From Desarmillaria ectypa (Eukaryota; Basidiomycota; Agaricomycetes; Agaricales; Physalacriaceae), in contig JAUDYN010000005.1 of assembly GCA_030407005.1 (NCBI GenBank), positions 2,108,001 to 2,172,000 of the forward strand: a stretch of DNA of 64,000 nt. Direction: 5' to 3'. Positions 46,997-60,099 of the stretch are shown piece by piece. A model generated the notes under the pieces. It was not told the DNA's origin and did not search any database. It saw nothing but the letters and a program-made list of their open reading frames with translations. How positions within the stretch are numbered: position 1 is the stretch's first letter; each line of letters begins with the position of its first letter. The translations under genes and the position numbers were made by a program.

Positions 46997-49577
46997 CTAT
47001 GTCGGGGGATCGCAGTTTCCAGATGACGGCTCCCCAGTCTCAGGTTCAAATATCAACTGTGGGACACCGTCCAGTCAGTCCTTCGCATTTTGCCGATTGA
47101 ATGAACATCACATCACGTACCCGAAGAGTCTGTATCGTCGTGTAGATGGCCGCAAGCATACCAAACACCATCATCGCGATATCTTTAAGCTTCGCGCTAC
47201 GTGTGTGTGCACATGCTTTGTAGTGAAGCATGGCAGGATACACGTAACACAACGGTACACTAGATCCTCGATCAGCAAGGAATCCAGCAAGAGAATGGAA
47301 TCCGTACCAGGCGAAACACCCAACGAACGCAACGAATTTGTCCAAGTCGGCCGCACCGATATAACTGATAAGCGTCATAACAATGACTACCAGAAAACGG
47401 AAAAAGTTCTTCAGCCACTTGACTTTCACATCAATCTTTCCGCTACGAACAAACAGCCCATTCTCCATAATTCGGACCGCAGGGAACAACTGCAGAGGCA
47501 CTGAGAGCATGATGGCGACCGAGTAAAGAAATTGAACCTGAATCAGCACACCTTTAGAAGACAGAGCACACGGTTATAGAAAAGGGTACATACAGCTTGA
47601 ACCATTGGGCTCGAGGTATCCAAATTTACCAGAACGACAGTTTTGATATCAGAGCCGAACGTCAGATACGCTAGCACACCAGCTCCACCGAAGAGAACTA
47701 TTTTACCATGTTAGGCGTACGACGCAGATAGCTCAAATAAGCGCTTACCAACTAGACCAGCCATCACACCAGATATGACAGCAGGAAACTTGTGCGGCTC
47801 CTTCATAGCATCTGTAAGGGGTATCACCTGCAAAGGGGGTAAGTAATCGTTTAAGAAGCGACACCAAAGACTTACAAGTCCAATACCCTCAAATGAAAAT
47901 ACTGCTGTTCCCACAAACAACGGAAAGTCCTTCGGATTGAACAGCGCAACTTCGGCAATGCCTCTATTGGCTATGATTTTAAACTCGCTTCCAAAGATAT
48001 AGATCAAGCCGGCAAGGATGAAAACATCGGCGACGAGTGCAATCGTGCTCAGCTTGGCAAGATCTCTGATGAGAACCAAGGGTAGGAAGAACACGAGCTG
48101 CATAATAAGAAAGTACTGCACTCCAATCAACCTAGCGCAGTGTGTAACGCCCATCACAAATGACTGCATATTCTCTGCGACGAAGATCATGTATGCACCG
48201 CAAAAACCCATTTGCGACACAACGATAGACCCAAGGATGAGCTGCCGCATCCAGTTTCCATACAAGGCCCCTCCGATATCTATGGTTACCAAGGGCATTA
48301 GAAGATTACCTACAATAACATAGAAGAACGCACCTCCGAAACTACCCGAGACCACGAATTTGGTATGGACCAGAAGAATGAACGAGTATAACGATATCGC
48401 CGCAATGAAGAGAAAGAGAAGTGCCGAGAACAGTATACCTCCATTGTAGAACGCACGGCCCAAAAATAAAACGCCCGTTCCAATGAAGGCTTTGAGAAGC
48501 ATAAGAACAGCCTGGCCGACCGTTGCATTTCCATGTGGGCCCATAGACGACGCACGGCGTCGTGAACGGGACCTCGACCTCGCTAGACTTGCTTTCCCAC
48601 CCAAGAGGGGCGCTGTCTCATCGACGACACCTTCAATTACCATTCGATCTGCACTTTCGAGGTCAGTTTCCTGTTCTTCCTCATCCTCCTCTAGGTCTTC
48701 TCCAGCCTGGGTAACAGTCAGTCGCAATGAACACCCATGAACATCGCACGCCGCTTACGAAATGCCCGAACAAGAACAGGAAATCTATGAAATTGTTGAG
48801 GACTTGAGGTTCATCTGCACCTTCCTCGTTGGCCCGCAGTAGAACATAGTTCCTCCTGAAACCTCCTGGTTCGTGGATGTGCTCGAATGCAGGATCAGGC
48901 GTGGAAGTGGAGGGTACTGCAACTGATGCGGCTCGTATTCTCTTCTTCTGGTTGGACTGCCATTTGTAGATATCGTGGCTGAAGTAGACACGGTTTAGTC
49001 AAGCAACATATGGCAAGATGAGATAGAAGACCACCCACGTCACATCTGCACCTGGAACGTCATAGTGGACTGGGAACGGCTCGGTGCTTTCGTGGGGATG
49101 GTGTGTTGACGAGGATGACGAGGCCTGAGGGTCCTCGTTGTTGCGCTGCCGCTCCTCTGTTGAGACCAAATGTCGTCGTAGCACCTTGATTTTCTCTTCC
49201 TCTGGTAGATCATCCGCATCCGGTGGCAAAGGCGTGACGTTTCTGTCCTCTGGCGGCGATGGTGTTCCCGTACTACGTCCTCGTAAGCCTGCAATACCGC
49301 CCATACTAGCCTGAGGCCCTGAAGCGCTACCACTGACACTTGGTAGAGAGACATCACTAGCGGCAACCGGAGATGCGGTTCTCCCTGGAATGTTTCGAGG
49401 AGGGATAACGAGAGAATTTGGTGGAGGGGTTCCGGTGTACTGAACACGCAGGGCTCGCATATCGGGAGTTCCCAGGGGTGTCGAGGTACCAGTTAAGGAG
49501 CCAGACGCACCACTGTGTCCATCCTGGGGCTGAATGGGACGGCCGCGTATGCTTAGTGGTTTTGTAGGAGTCGACAT
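46997..49577 (-). CDS. Vacuolar amino-acid transporter, AVT3/AVT4 type
   Basis: Starts MSTPTKPLSIRGRPIQPQDG. A long soluble N-terminus (with LPEEEKIKVLRRHLVSTEER and a spliced segment through HDIYKWQSNQKKRIRA and VLNNFIDFLFLFGHF) and an acidic stretch EEDEEEQETD precede PLLGG. The transporter core (PF01490) then begins TVGQAVLMLLKAFIGTGVLF. Further hallmarks are AAISLYSFILLV, SQMGFCGAYMIFVAENMQ, IFGSEFKIIANRGI, FVGTAVFSFEGIGL, VIPLTDAMKEPHKFPAVISG, MVQAVQFLYSVAIMLSVPLQ and FVAFVGCF. The end is reached by an intron joining TIQTLR to LIFEPETGEPSSGN, stop at 46997. About 11 helices. AVT3/4-type proteins export neutral or basic amino acids from the vacuole with protons. Confidence 0.9.
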
Positions 49578-49901
49578 GGTGGTCGAAGAGAGAGCAAGAA
49601 ATTGTATGTAAAAGCCGAACCGATCGTTATTCATTTCAGTTGTCGGCATTTCCGGCTCGATTCGCTACACCAGCCCGTACTATCATTGTAGTGAAGGCCA
49701 TTCTTGGGCCGCAAGGCTGATGCAAATGATAAGCAAAGGAAACGGAACGGACGCTATTGGCGGTGTCCTCATTGAATTGTGGATATGAATATACAAATAT
49801 GACAGTATGGTATCGCTCTACACCGCTCAATACAGGGCGCTCAATCGTAAATACAAACGGCGGAAACAGGACGAGAAAATAGTGAAACTAGCTCTAACTC
49901 C
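49578..49901. other. Intergenic promoter region of the AVT gene
   Basis: About 320 bases, AT-rich around 49780-49810. No coding frame supported. Confidence 0.35.
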
Positions 49902-51438
49902 TCAGTCTTGACAGGACAGAGATAAGGATTGCACACTAGACACAAAAACACTGGAAGGGCGACTGCGACGTTCGGTGGTGCCAAAGCAAGAATATCGTCC
50001 TCCTTCGATGTCTTCGAGATCCATGCCGTGTCTTCGTTCGCGGTAAAATGGCTCGATATTTTCTGGATGAGGTAGTCTTTTGGTACGACTAGACCGCCTG
50101 AAGCGAGTCCATGACTTCCAAAGACGAGCCGTGACAAACTTTCTGAGAACTATCTTAGTCCAACGCTGCCAAGTCTTCACTTCTTCATGAGAAAATCGAT
50201 TTGAAATCGGGATTTGCAAGACTCCGAGTTCGTCGACAATCAATTGGCACTCGCACAGATCAAATGTGAACTCGCAGCCATTACAAAAGAGGGCAGGTTC
50301 AGAATGACCCACAGGGATCGAATGAACTGAAAGAGCGGCATTACCACACAGGGGAAGACGTGGTGAGGAGAAGACGGGCGTGTTTGGCATTACTGGAGTA
50401 GGGAACGTCAGTATAAGGGATGGGATTGGCGGATAGCCACTAGGCGAGTCGGATTGATTGTCTAGATAGTGGCTCAGCGATAACAGTTTGACGTATAGAG
50501 AAATCGTACCAAGGGCTTGGCATGAGATAGACTTGAGGATAAATGACGGCTGAAGTATTGATCCGACCTCTTCTTCCTATCATGCAAGGTAAATGAAACC
50601 AGATTGGGTGGTGTGGGTAGAGTTCGAACCTTCTCGTTGTCAGCAAGGACGGATGTTACGTTCCCAAATACTGGTGTGTCCTCTAAGATAGGTGACAAGT
50701 CGATTTCAAAAGATTCGGATATGCGGGTTTGCGAATGGGAACGATGAACTTGTGGCAATTGAGTCGAAACCAGTTTTTGATGGACCAATGACAGAGGTGG
50801 TTCAAGAAGATTCACCGGCGTTGACTCTTTCGTTGACATGATTCTTTTGGTACTTCTCCGAAGATGTCTCGATTCGATAACCGCTGGATCTCTGTCATCC
50901 GACACCTAACCACAGTTAGGTCTTGTTGAAAGGAATATTGAATAGTTACCTGAACTGAAGTCTACGGCATACGCGGTGAAGAGAAGACCATAGAAATTAA
51001 TGAAATGCTAACCTGAGACAATCCCCGGTGACTGAGATGCCGCTTCAGTTTGCGCTGGAAGATACATTCATCCGGGCATTTGAGTACTCAGTAGGCTGAT
51101 AACACACCTTTACGCTTCCAAACGAATCCCCGGAATGCCTCCTTGAATGTTGATAAAAGTGATCTATTGAGTATATTCTTGGGAAAGAGTACTTGGAGGG
51201 TGTAAGTTCATTCGTCCTAGTCGAAGTCCTGATAAGTCACCTACCTCGGATGCGGGACGGGGAGGAAGTTTCTGCACCGATGATCAAGCGACGACATGGA
51301 AATGAAACATTTCACTTACACTTTTGCGCTTTCGGAGAGAACGCAGAGGTGTCTGTGACTGTGTTAGATGAATATTGCACGAAGCGTTAATATACCTCGA
51401 ACCTCTAGCGTGGGTCCCTGAGGACCGAATGAGAGCAT
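49902..51438 (-). CDS. Multi-exon protein of unknown function with a Cys-rich motif
   Basis: I joined nine short exons by splice signals. The pieces are MLSFGPQGPTLE; SQTPLRSLRKRKS; KLPPRPASE; YSFPRIYSIDHFYQHSRRHS; RKLKRHLSHRGLSQ; a 12-base exon TSVQ; then VSDDRDPAVIESRHLRRSTK onward. Every junction up to there is phase 0, which supports the model. The C-terminal exon (50390-49902) has LFCNGCEFTFDLCECQ, a C-x2-C-x7-C-x-C motif that may bind zinc, then a basic, Trp-rich helix (VKTWQRWTKIVLRKFVTARL). The intron before it would be about 117 bases, longer than usual, so that junction is uncertain. No family is recognised. Basic composition suggests nucleic-acid or membrane contact, which is only a guess. 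Confidence 0.6.
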
Positions 51439-53255
51439 TTTCCTCAAAAACGGAGTATACGTACAAATATCTCATTATCTTCGGCATAAGATGGAAAAGA
51501 TGAGTCCTTTGGTAGGTCAGTGCTGGCTAGATGTTGGTATTCAACGTGCACCTTACCAAAGGTGGAGCCGCATGAATCATGTTAAGCTCTGAATCTAACG
51601 AGCGTTTCTGTAGGCTAGGTCGGACCGTGTGGAAACAGGGTTGAGAGTAAAAGAGCGCACCGGAGTAATGTAAGGACAATGGCAGCTACAGCAGCACGTC
51701 GTTGCTCGCCTCGATTTCTTTGATACTATCGACCCTGGCGTATCCGTAGCAGAGTTCTGTCGTTGTCTCACCATTTTCGCGGAGGTGTGTGGTGAAGTTA
51801 GGCGAGTGAGCGTTTGATCAGCACCATAGTCTTGTGCGGAATCCCATGAAATCTTGCTAGGATCTACACATCTTTCAGCCTAGAGCAACGCTCGTCGTGA
51901 CGTAAACAAATACATGTACTGAGAGTGTGTCCTCGAGGATTTCTGATACAGCGTATCGGGTCATGGTGAGATGGTGGTATCTCGAATGGCTGTTTGACGG
52001 GCTCAGCCTGGAACACATCTACCTTGGAAGGTTGTCATACAGGTCTGGGCAGGATTAAGGAATATAAAAACTGAAGGCGGGCATCGAACATATCGACTAG
52101 AGAGACGGAGGAAGGTTTCACGAGCGAAGAGGTGGTGGTTTGAGTACAAGGGAAGATACACGTGGTTTAGAATTTTATCACAGGATCGCGTTGTGGGCGT
52201 TTGTTTGCATTTTGCTCTTGAGACGACCTCTTTTGCGTCCGGTGCTGCTTGAAGCATGAAAAAGCCGGAAGACGCATTGGAAGCATCCTGCAATAAAAGT
52301 CAAGGAGAGGAGTTCAATATGTCGAATTCGTTCTAAGAGAATCATAGAGTCTGTTGTCAACCGTCTTTACCTGCATGAGTGGAACAAGTCCGAGGGAATA
52401 GCAATCCGAATTCTGTTAGAACACATTGAGTAGATTATTTAAGCGCGATAATCTCAGCTAGAGAACGTATGAGGGTCAGATTGGACATGCAGACATTTCA
52501 TAGTAATTCAATATCGCTACTTATTTAATGCCCAAATGAGAATCCTTTTGAAACGTTACTCAAGAATGGATAATTTTGCTTGCGAAGAGTGTCTCATCAT
52601 TAAGCACTGTCTTGAACCAGCCGTAAATTTGGTCAGCGCATCATGGCCGTGCAATGAAGCGACCTGAGACTCACTGGCAGGAGAGCATTCAAGTGTACGA
52701 TTAGGCTCGGGAGAGAGCAGAGAATATACGGTGCGATCTAGCAACAACCAGCTCAAAGGATATCTGACTGAATACATATCAGAATGATGGAATGAAAAAG
52801 GACTCATTACAAGCGTTATAGATGATATGGTATAATTTGAAGCCATACGCAAGTCACGGTGCTTCACTGTTTGTACCGAAATATCAACCAAAGTGCCCAA
52901 ACGCGGTGGTTCGTTGAAAAAAAAGCGACTCTTTTGCCAGTGGGCTCGGGTGCCTTGGCTCCGGTAGTTCTTTCGCACAGCAATTAGAGTCACAGACCGT
53001 TTGACAACATGCTATCTAACCAGTTTTTAACGGTGACTGTAACATCAACAGCAAAGTAGAGTCAGAAGAGGTCAGAAGAGCGAGTAGTACGGATCCGAAG
53101 TGCCTGACTCCGCGCCACCAGTTCGATCACATCTGACAAATAAAAAGGACTTGGAGAAAAAAACTCTTTATCCTCACCCAAGATCAGCAAGATCTCCCTT
53201 CTCCCTCTTTCGAAAAATTTCGACATTTTCATCACATTCGCAAGCCTCTTCTTCT
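51439..53255. other. Long intergenic region (1.8 kb), no supported gene
   Basis: Minus-strand frames at 52003-52293 and 52556-52993 show no domain and no clear splicing partners. The last 150 bases are C/T-rich, as expected for the leader of the eIF6 gene. Confidence 0.4.
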
Positions 53256-54209
53256 ATGGCTACCCGTACGGAAAATCTTTTGCTAAAATTGTTGCATCTG
53301 ACATAACCTCCCGCCGCTTCGTCCAGGTATCCAGTTCGAAAATAACAGCGACATTGGCGTCTTCTCCAAGTTGACAAACAGCTACTGCCTGGCTGCCATC
53401 CAGGGTAGCACAAACTTCTACTCGGCCTTTGAAAGCGAACTCGGAGATGTCATTCCCATCGTGCACACGAGTATTGGCGGGACCCGCATAATAGGACGGT
53501 TGACGGCCGGTGCGTTGGACCCAAATATGTGACTGCTACAGCTCTCACAGGCCTTTTCTGCAGGAAATCGTCATGGCCTTTTAGTGCCAGCTTCCACCAC
53601 CGACCAGGAGCTCCAACATCTACGCAACTCCCTCCCAGACGCTGTCGCCGTCCAGCGGGTTGAAGAACGACTTTCTGCCCTCGGAAATGTCATCGCATGT
53701 AACGATTATGTCGCTCTTGTTCATCCAGACGTCGATCGGGAAACAGAGGAGATCATCGCAGATGTCCTCAAGGTCGAGGTATTCAGGCAGACGGTCGCCG
53801 ACAACGTTTTGGTGGGGAGCTACTGTGCGATCACGAACCAGGGCGGTATGGTCCACCCAAAAACGAGTATACAGGACCAAGATGAATTGAGTAGTCTGCT
53901 GCAAGTTCCGTTAGTGGTACGTGCATCGATGTCAATTTGACACATTATAGAACGCTCTACTAGGCTGGAACAGTAAATCGCGGTTCCGACGTTATTGGTG
54001 CAGGCCTCGTCGTGAACGACTGGTGTGCATTCACAGGTCTAGAGACGACCGCAACGGAGATCAGTGTCATAGAAGCTGCTTTCAGTACGTCGGCGTTCTC
54101 TCTTTTTTTTTCTTTCCCCGCTCACGATCTGTTCGCAGAGCTACAGGGACAGGACTCCGCCGCCGTTATAGGAGAAATGCGCGATTCTCTTATTGACAAT
54201 TGGGCATGA
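53256..54209 (+). CDS. TIF6: Eukaryotic translation initiation factor 6 (ribosome anti-association factor)
   Basis: Five exons (53256-53265, 53327-53509, 53564-53916, 53964-54084, 54139-54209) give 245 residues, the human and yeast length. The first exon is only 10 bases (ATGGCTACCC); ignoring it would lose the start. Sequence signatures are [119 protein letters not shown] and SLIDNWA. eIF6 binds pre-60S subunits, keeps them from joining 40S, and is released in the cytoplasm by Efl1 and Sdo1. It is essential. It converges on the paladin gene with 126 bases between stops. Confidence 0.97.
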
Positions 54210-54335
54210 ACAGGACAGCAAAACGGTTGGAAGCAGTCATCATCTGTAGTGCTAATATCTTGTTGCCGAGCATTTACCCTAGTCATGGCAATCTGTATCT
54301 CTAGACCAGTCTATCCATCCCAATATGTCAAAAAA

Positions 54336-57300
54336 TCAGTCCAACGAACGCCGGCTCAGCAGGTTCGTGATTTCTCTATGCCCGGAGAGCCATTCTGCGA
54401 AGATGATCTCGACCTTGCTCTCCCGCACTTCGATGAGGTAGTTGGCGAACACGATCAACATCCCATACCGGTATCTTCAAACAGATTGAACATCAGATCG
54501 CGGGTGATCGCATTAGGAGGGGAAACTTACAGGTAGTTGACGGTCACACTGCGTAATTTACGCTCTTTCAAACTGCCTTTCTCGCATGCATCAACCTTTA
54601 GCTTGTAGCTATGCAACTGATCAGTTGCAGGCATCGCCAGATAAAGGTGCACTTACTCGTAGATCGTCTTTCGTAGATTTTGAACGTCCTGCATCTGGTC
54701 GATCGCTCTATCCGCTAAACGTTTAGCCACCTTGCCGTGTGACAAGACGCTGACGAGTTGAAGAATTGTCTTGTACTCTCCTGTGAAGCGATATCCGTGG
54801 TCAGGGTGATGCACTGATGGGCAAAGTCTTCCTACCTTGCCTGTAGACCTCTTCCTCTGAATAACCATCCATTGAGTCGAAAACCCCAGCAGCCTCGTCA
54901 TGGGACAGGATATCGCTCGCTTGGCTGTTCCAGTTCATTATCGTAGATATCAAGCAGGCCGTCACCATCCCTGTCGTCGTTCTTCCTCGGCCCATCTGGC
55001 AATTGAAGATGAAATCACCAGCCTTTGACAACCCCGACTTCACGCGTTCCAAGAGCAACGATAACGCATCCGGGAGGGGAGCTTGCTCGTCAGTCTAGGA
55101 AAATCTTAGTAAAGCATCGAACACAAGAACATATCCCTACGATTGCTATTCGACCGTAGTCAAGCTAACGCTATTGAGTCAGATTGTGATCCTCACGATA
55201 AACAGTATGGTTCACCTTGAAGCCTTCTGCTGTCATAAGGTTGAATACGTCGCGAGGGGTCAAAATATCCTTCTCCTCCACCTCCTCCCATAATGGTATA
55301 ATGGAGAAGACACCAGGTCTCTCTTCCACTTCATCATGCAACAATATACGTCCCTTGCCTGCCCTCAACTCGCGCAGGACGTCTCTCTTGAAGCTCTGTT
55401 CCATGGCTTCCACCATGGCCGTGGTTACACCTGTCGCTCTAAGCACCGAATAAGCATAGGACTGCATGAGAGTGCATACTCTACTTACTCTACGTTTTCA
55501 AGAGGTTTGTCTACAAGACGGAGAACATGGGGCCTCCCCGCAATATAAATCACAGGCTCCTACAAAGAATGTGAGCGCCAATGAGTCGATATGATAAACC
55601 ACGAACCTCTCGCAGAGACGTCCAATAAACCATATTATGTCCATCCGACCCAGCGTCTACGCGTTTGAGTGCTCGTCTTAAACCATCAACTGTTGGCATG
55701 CCGCTGTAACCAGTCAGTACTTCAACTTTTGCGGCAGCAATCGAACCATTACTTACCTTCCACACACCATTTTCCCATCAGGGGCAATGGATGCTTGGTC
55801 TTGCTCTACCATCGGAGTAGACTCCCCAGAAGGGGAGAGTAAAAGTGTCAGTGGTATTCTACGGAAATTGGGTGATCCTTCGATTCGCCTTTGATACCTT
55901 GTAAGTCGCAGTACAAATCCTCCAAAAAAAGGGCCTACTCTGGGAGTGTCATCTTCTGTAAATTTGAGAAGAAATCACTCTTCAGTATTGTTGATGCTGA
56001 AAGAATGCTACCAGAGCGATTGGTGACAACTTGATGGACTTCATCAGGATGTGCGACTCCCTGAGTGAGGTTTGACCGTTCCAGAGGCTTCAGGGCATTT
56101 ATACCATCAGCAAGCAGCTCCTTCTCGAACGTCTTGATGACTGCGAGCGAGATGCGATTCTATGATACCCCACTGTTGAAGCAAAGCACATACCTGGTCG
56201 GTTCTTCACAAAGGTCTCCACGCTTTCAAAGTTGTCCATAGTGTCCGGCTCCGTAGATTGCAGATAGGCCTGGAACACAATTAGATCAAAGTATCGCCTC
56301 AAGTTGTGCAAAGCTCGAGAAGGACAGATGTCAGCATATTGACTCAGAGCAATTCTCTAACCGAAACTCACCTTTCTGGGTATGCAACTTCTTCTGCTTC
56401 TCGTCTGTGGCTTGTTCAGCTCTAATACGGTTCTCTTCAATAGAGTCTCTAAGGGTGTAGAATACGTCGCATTGGTCTATGGCGTCGTCCACGATGTTCT
56501 TGACATCTAAACCTTTTCTGAACACTCGCAGAAGATCTAAAAAGACAGAGTTAAATCGGCATGGGAATGAAACGACAAGGGCTTACTATTGATGACCTGG
56601 TAAGACTGGCGTTGCTTGGATGATGATAAGGTAGGCTCTATCGGTGACACGGTAGACACAGAGAAAGTACGTTGGAGCCTAAAGTGAGGTGTTTGAGGGG
56701 TGCGACGCGAATCCAGCCATTGCTGGATGAGTAAGAGGATAATCGAGGCCAATGTACTCCGACCCCGGCCTAGTTGACAGTTAACGACAATGGGCGTGTC
56801 CCTCGATGAACGCAACACAACATCGATCATCTCGCTAAGGTCAGAAAAATCAGGCGGCCGCTCTGCGGTGATGGGGATACGATCGTAAACGAGTTCAATC
56901 CCTTGCGTCGACCGTCGACTGGCCATGACATCTTTGAGAACGACTACATTGTCACCCTCAACTTCCTCCCAAATAGGCACGACGGTTCCATCAGCCGTTT
57001 CAGAGTGGAGGAGCACACTGTTGAAATTGTCAGTGGCCGGCGTCAGAGCAGGGCAATGTTAGGAGTTTACCGTCCCCCAAATGCTTGTCCCTCTGAGATA
57101 ACATCATCTCGTAGGCGCTGCTCCAAGACCTCCAGCCGGGAAGCGGAAATACCGCCATAGTCTAACAATCCCGTTCAATTATTCTGAAAAGATGTACGGA
57201 TACGAGCGTCTTACCCTTCATATTTCTTAACGAGAACCCTTCCCTGCGAAGACAGTAGGGTGCTCCGTTGATATAGACAATGGGCTCTTCCCTCAGTGTG

Positions 57301-59910
57301 ATCCAAACAACTCTTTGTGTAGACGGATGAGCATCCTTGATTCGACCCACAACTTCGTCAATTGCCTCAATAGTTGGCTGTCCCAGAGCATAGATGTTTG
57401 TTCCCGGAACTCGTCTGAAATTGATGGCACCACGGACACCATCACCAACGAGACGCCCCTGGCTGAGCCACTGATCGGATTTCAACAATGTGCTGGTGTA
57501 AGATTTTAGTATAGAAAACCGACGGGGAAGGGAACATATGTTACCTTTCGCGCAGGATAATACCGCTACGATGCTGTGATGGTATTCTTCAACAGAGAGA
57601 ATGTTCGATGTGGTTTAGGACTACCTTTATAACGTGCGTCGAGAATTCATCTCCTAGAATTTGCCCTCCAGCTATGGCTACGTCGTTATTCCTTCCAGGG
57701 ACCAGAGCTCTGCTTGTAGATCCAGACTTGGACAGCGAAGACAAGTCATTAACGGGTGCAAACACATTCAATCTTGTTCCAATCGACTTGCGCAAGAACA
57801 CGACTTGACTTCTTGCTGTCAGCATTAATCCGTTTGTCTTTCACTAGCACAACTTACTTCCAAATCTCTATTCGAGTCTGTGGATATAGATGAATGATCA
57901 GGATCGCCGAAAGAGAAGTCCGAGCATACCTTCAGCCAGTTCGAGAAACTCTCACTAAAATCTTCCGAACTATCAACGTAACTCGCAAACGCTATAATGA
58001 AGAAGCTGGAAAAATAGTACGTTATGATGGAATGTACTGGAATTTAGTTGAGGCAAAAACATACTATTTCTCCAGCGCGCGCCTAGACTTCTCAATTAAT
58101 ATTTCTCCTCTCTCTTCTTCCATACTGGTAAGAGAGTACTTGATACGATGCACGAGGATGTCTTCGCGTAAGTTCGTAACATGATCCGCTAGTTACCAAT
58201 CAGCCGGAAGGATACATGGTATTCCTGCGAACACATACCAGCATCGATGATGCGATCAACTAATTTCTTTGCCTGAAGGCCCTGGTCTAAACAACCCAAT
58301 AGGCTAAGGATGATACCATAGTTGCCCATGTGAGCCCTCCGTAGGTTTTCCAGGAGAGTTGGCTGAGTGATAAGAAGATCGATAGCAGACTGAGAGTTCT
58401 TGTCCTGCAAGACTAAGTTGAACGGACTTCGATTAGTGACTCTGATCGAGACGTGATTTTGCAATGCGCCTACTGTGCTGAAGAAGGTATGTGAGCCTTA
58501 GAAGAGATTTACTGAGTTCCTGTTGGACGTTGGCCTGTTCCATAGACTGTAAAAGTCGGCTCTCGGTATTCTGATAAGTTGGAGCATGAATGACAATCTA
58601 GACGGAAGGTGCATCAATGTCGACGAACCAGATGAGGGGGCTATAGAGTGTTTAGTTGCAGTCTCATCAAAAGAAGCTGGAGACTTACTGAATTTGTCCC
58701 GCTAGCGCTTGGGAAACCTTTCACAGGATATGGATCTGGTAAGCCCTTGGATATCAGTTGTTTACGTCGGACGATGGACGCTGCCACCATAGCGAACGTC
58801 GTTCGTACAGCACCCATACCACAAGAGAACACCAAAGATGTGCGCAGAGGATCTGTTTGCTTAATGACGTGTAGATAAGCGTCCAGATAATTATCCTACG
58901 TGCTCAGCGGTTAGTGTTCTGCTTTCGGATATATAAGCCTTCTGAACTCGCCTCTATAGGACGGTCGGGGGAAATTGGTATCCGGTGATACTGCTGTGCG
59001 TGAGTTTTGTATTAAACACCAGGGAAGCATGGACTAACATCAACATTCCAACCACTCTCTTTCATAAAACTCCAGAGTTCGCGCGAGGTCTTGACATTAT
59101 TAGTGTCAACAGCTGTCCACGTCGGCAATATAGCGCCTTCTCCGCTATCGGTAGCCATTTCGTTATGAGTAAGTAGGAGGCCACCAAACCTGCTGGCTTC
59201 GTGTAATATGTCATTCTTCAATCTGATCTCGATGGCTTCGAGATTTTCAGCACGATCAGAGAGTGGGAGCGTCCTTTTGGGCTCTGACGCATCTCGCAAA
59301 ACAAAAGGTCTTCCAGATATGTATACTACAGAGATTAGTAAGCTGCTGAGGAGCCAAAGCAAGTCGACCTTACCAATGGGTTCCTCTCTTGTGGAAAACC
59401 AGACGACATGAGAAGGATCTGGGGTGTTCGGCGTGCATCTAAGAACAGAAAGAATAGCTCTAAGACCCTGTGTTCGTGGTTGGGCGACCCCGAAGACGTT
59501 GAGATTGCCGATACGGGGTGCACGAAAGTTGGGTGCACCATGAACATTCAAATCCAAGTCGAGAGCGCGGCCTGCCTTGTGTCAAGCGCTTATCAAGCAG
59601 CAGCAATGCTAGGCATACCTGATGGATAATGGTCCGTCTTTAGGATGAAGCCACGAGACAATACGCTTCCGTTTCTTGTCTTGACTACAGATGGTTCCGA
59701 CTGGTGCAGACTACCCATTAGATCCAGAGAAATGCCGTTATCTTTCTGAGTATGCGTGTTATCGCTGTTGTTTCTATGATGACCAAGGACGGAAGAGGGC
59801 CTCATCTGCAAGGGCTCCGACCACTGTGGTTTTGGAGGTGCCGAAGAAGGGCGTTGGTGGCGAAGGTCGTCGAGCGGTGCCTTTAATAGAGGCACCCGCC
59901 TGCTACCCAT
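54336..59910 (-). CDS. Paladin-like protein with three tyrosine-phosphatase-type repeats
   Basis: A large multi-exon gene from MGSRRVPLLKAPLDDLRHQR (59910) to a C-terminus ending LSRRSLD at 54336. Three related units follow one another. Each starts with a FRRVPGTNIYALGQPTIE-like segment (LNVFGVAQPRTQGLRAIL; IYALGQPTIEAIDEVVG; MPTVDGLRRALKRVD). Then comes a WITLREEPIVYINGAPYCLR-like segment, then LLHDE/LLHSE with WEEVE, then a CX5R loop: CGMGAVR (58823-58803), CQLGRGR (56779-56759) and CQMGRGR (55001-54981). This is the architecture of paladin (PALD1) and related phytase/PTP-like phosphatases. Loops 2 and 3 keep the canonical glycine-rich sequence. Substrates in fungi are unknown; in animals, phosphoinositide phosphatase activity has been reported for paladin. 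Many introns, so the total length is not fixed here. Confidence 0.88.
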
Positions 59911-60099
59911 GGTGGAATTAGAAGTGCCCTTGACACGCGTAAGGGAAGAAAACTAAAAACGGAGCAGACAACAAGGTCCCAAAGAGAGAGTTGCTGGTAA
60001 GCCACCTCATGTCCTGTTACCACCGCGTATGTACAGCCACCGCCACATGTATGTCACGAAAATCGTGACGTCATCCTCCCTGTTCATCTCTTCATCCCT
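59911..60099. promoter_or_regulatory. Bidirectional promoter, paladin gene and glycosyltransferase
   Basis: 189 bases lie between two divergent start codons. The stretch contains CGTGACGTCATCC (about 60063-60075), with a full CRE-like TGACGTCA palindrome (60066-60073), 27 bases before the + strand ATG. Confidence 0.5.

Noticed and set aside
52556..52993. 145-codon minus-strand frame
   Set aside because: No domain, no splice partners and unremarkable composition; kept only as part of the intergenic note.
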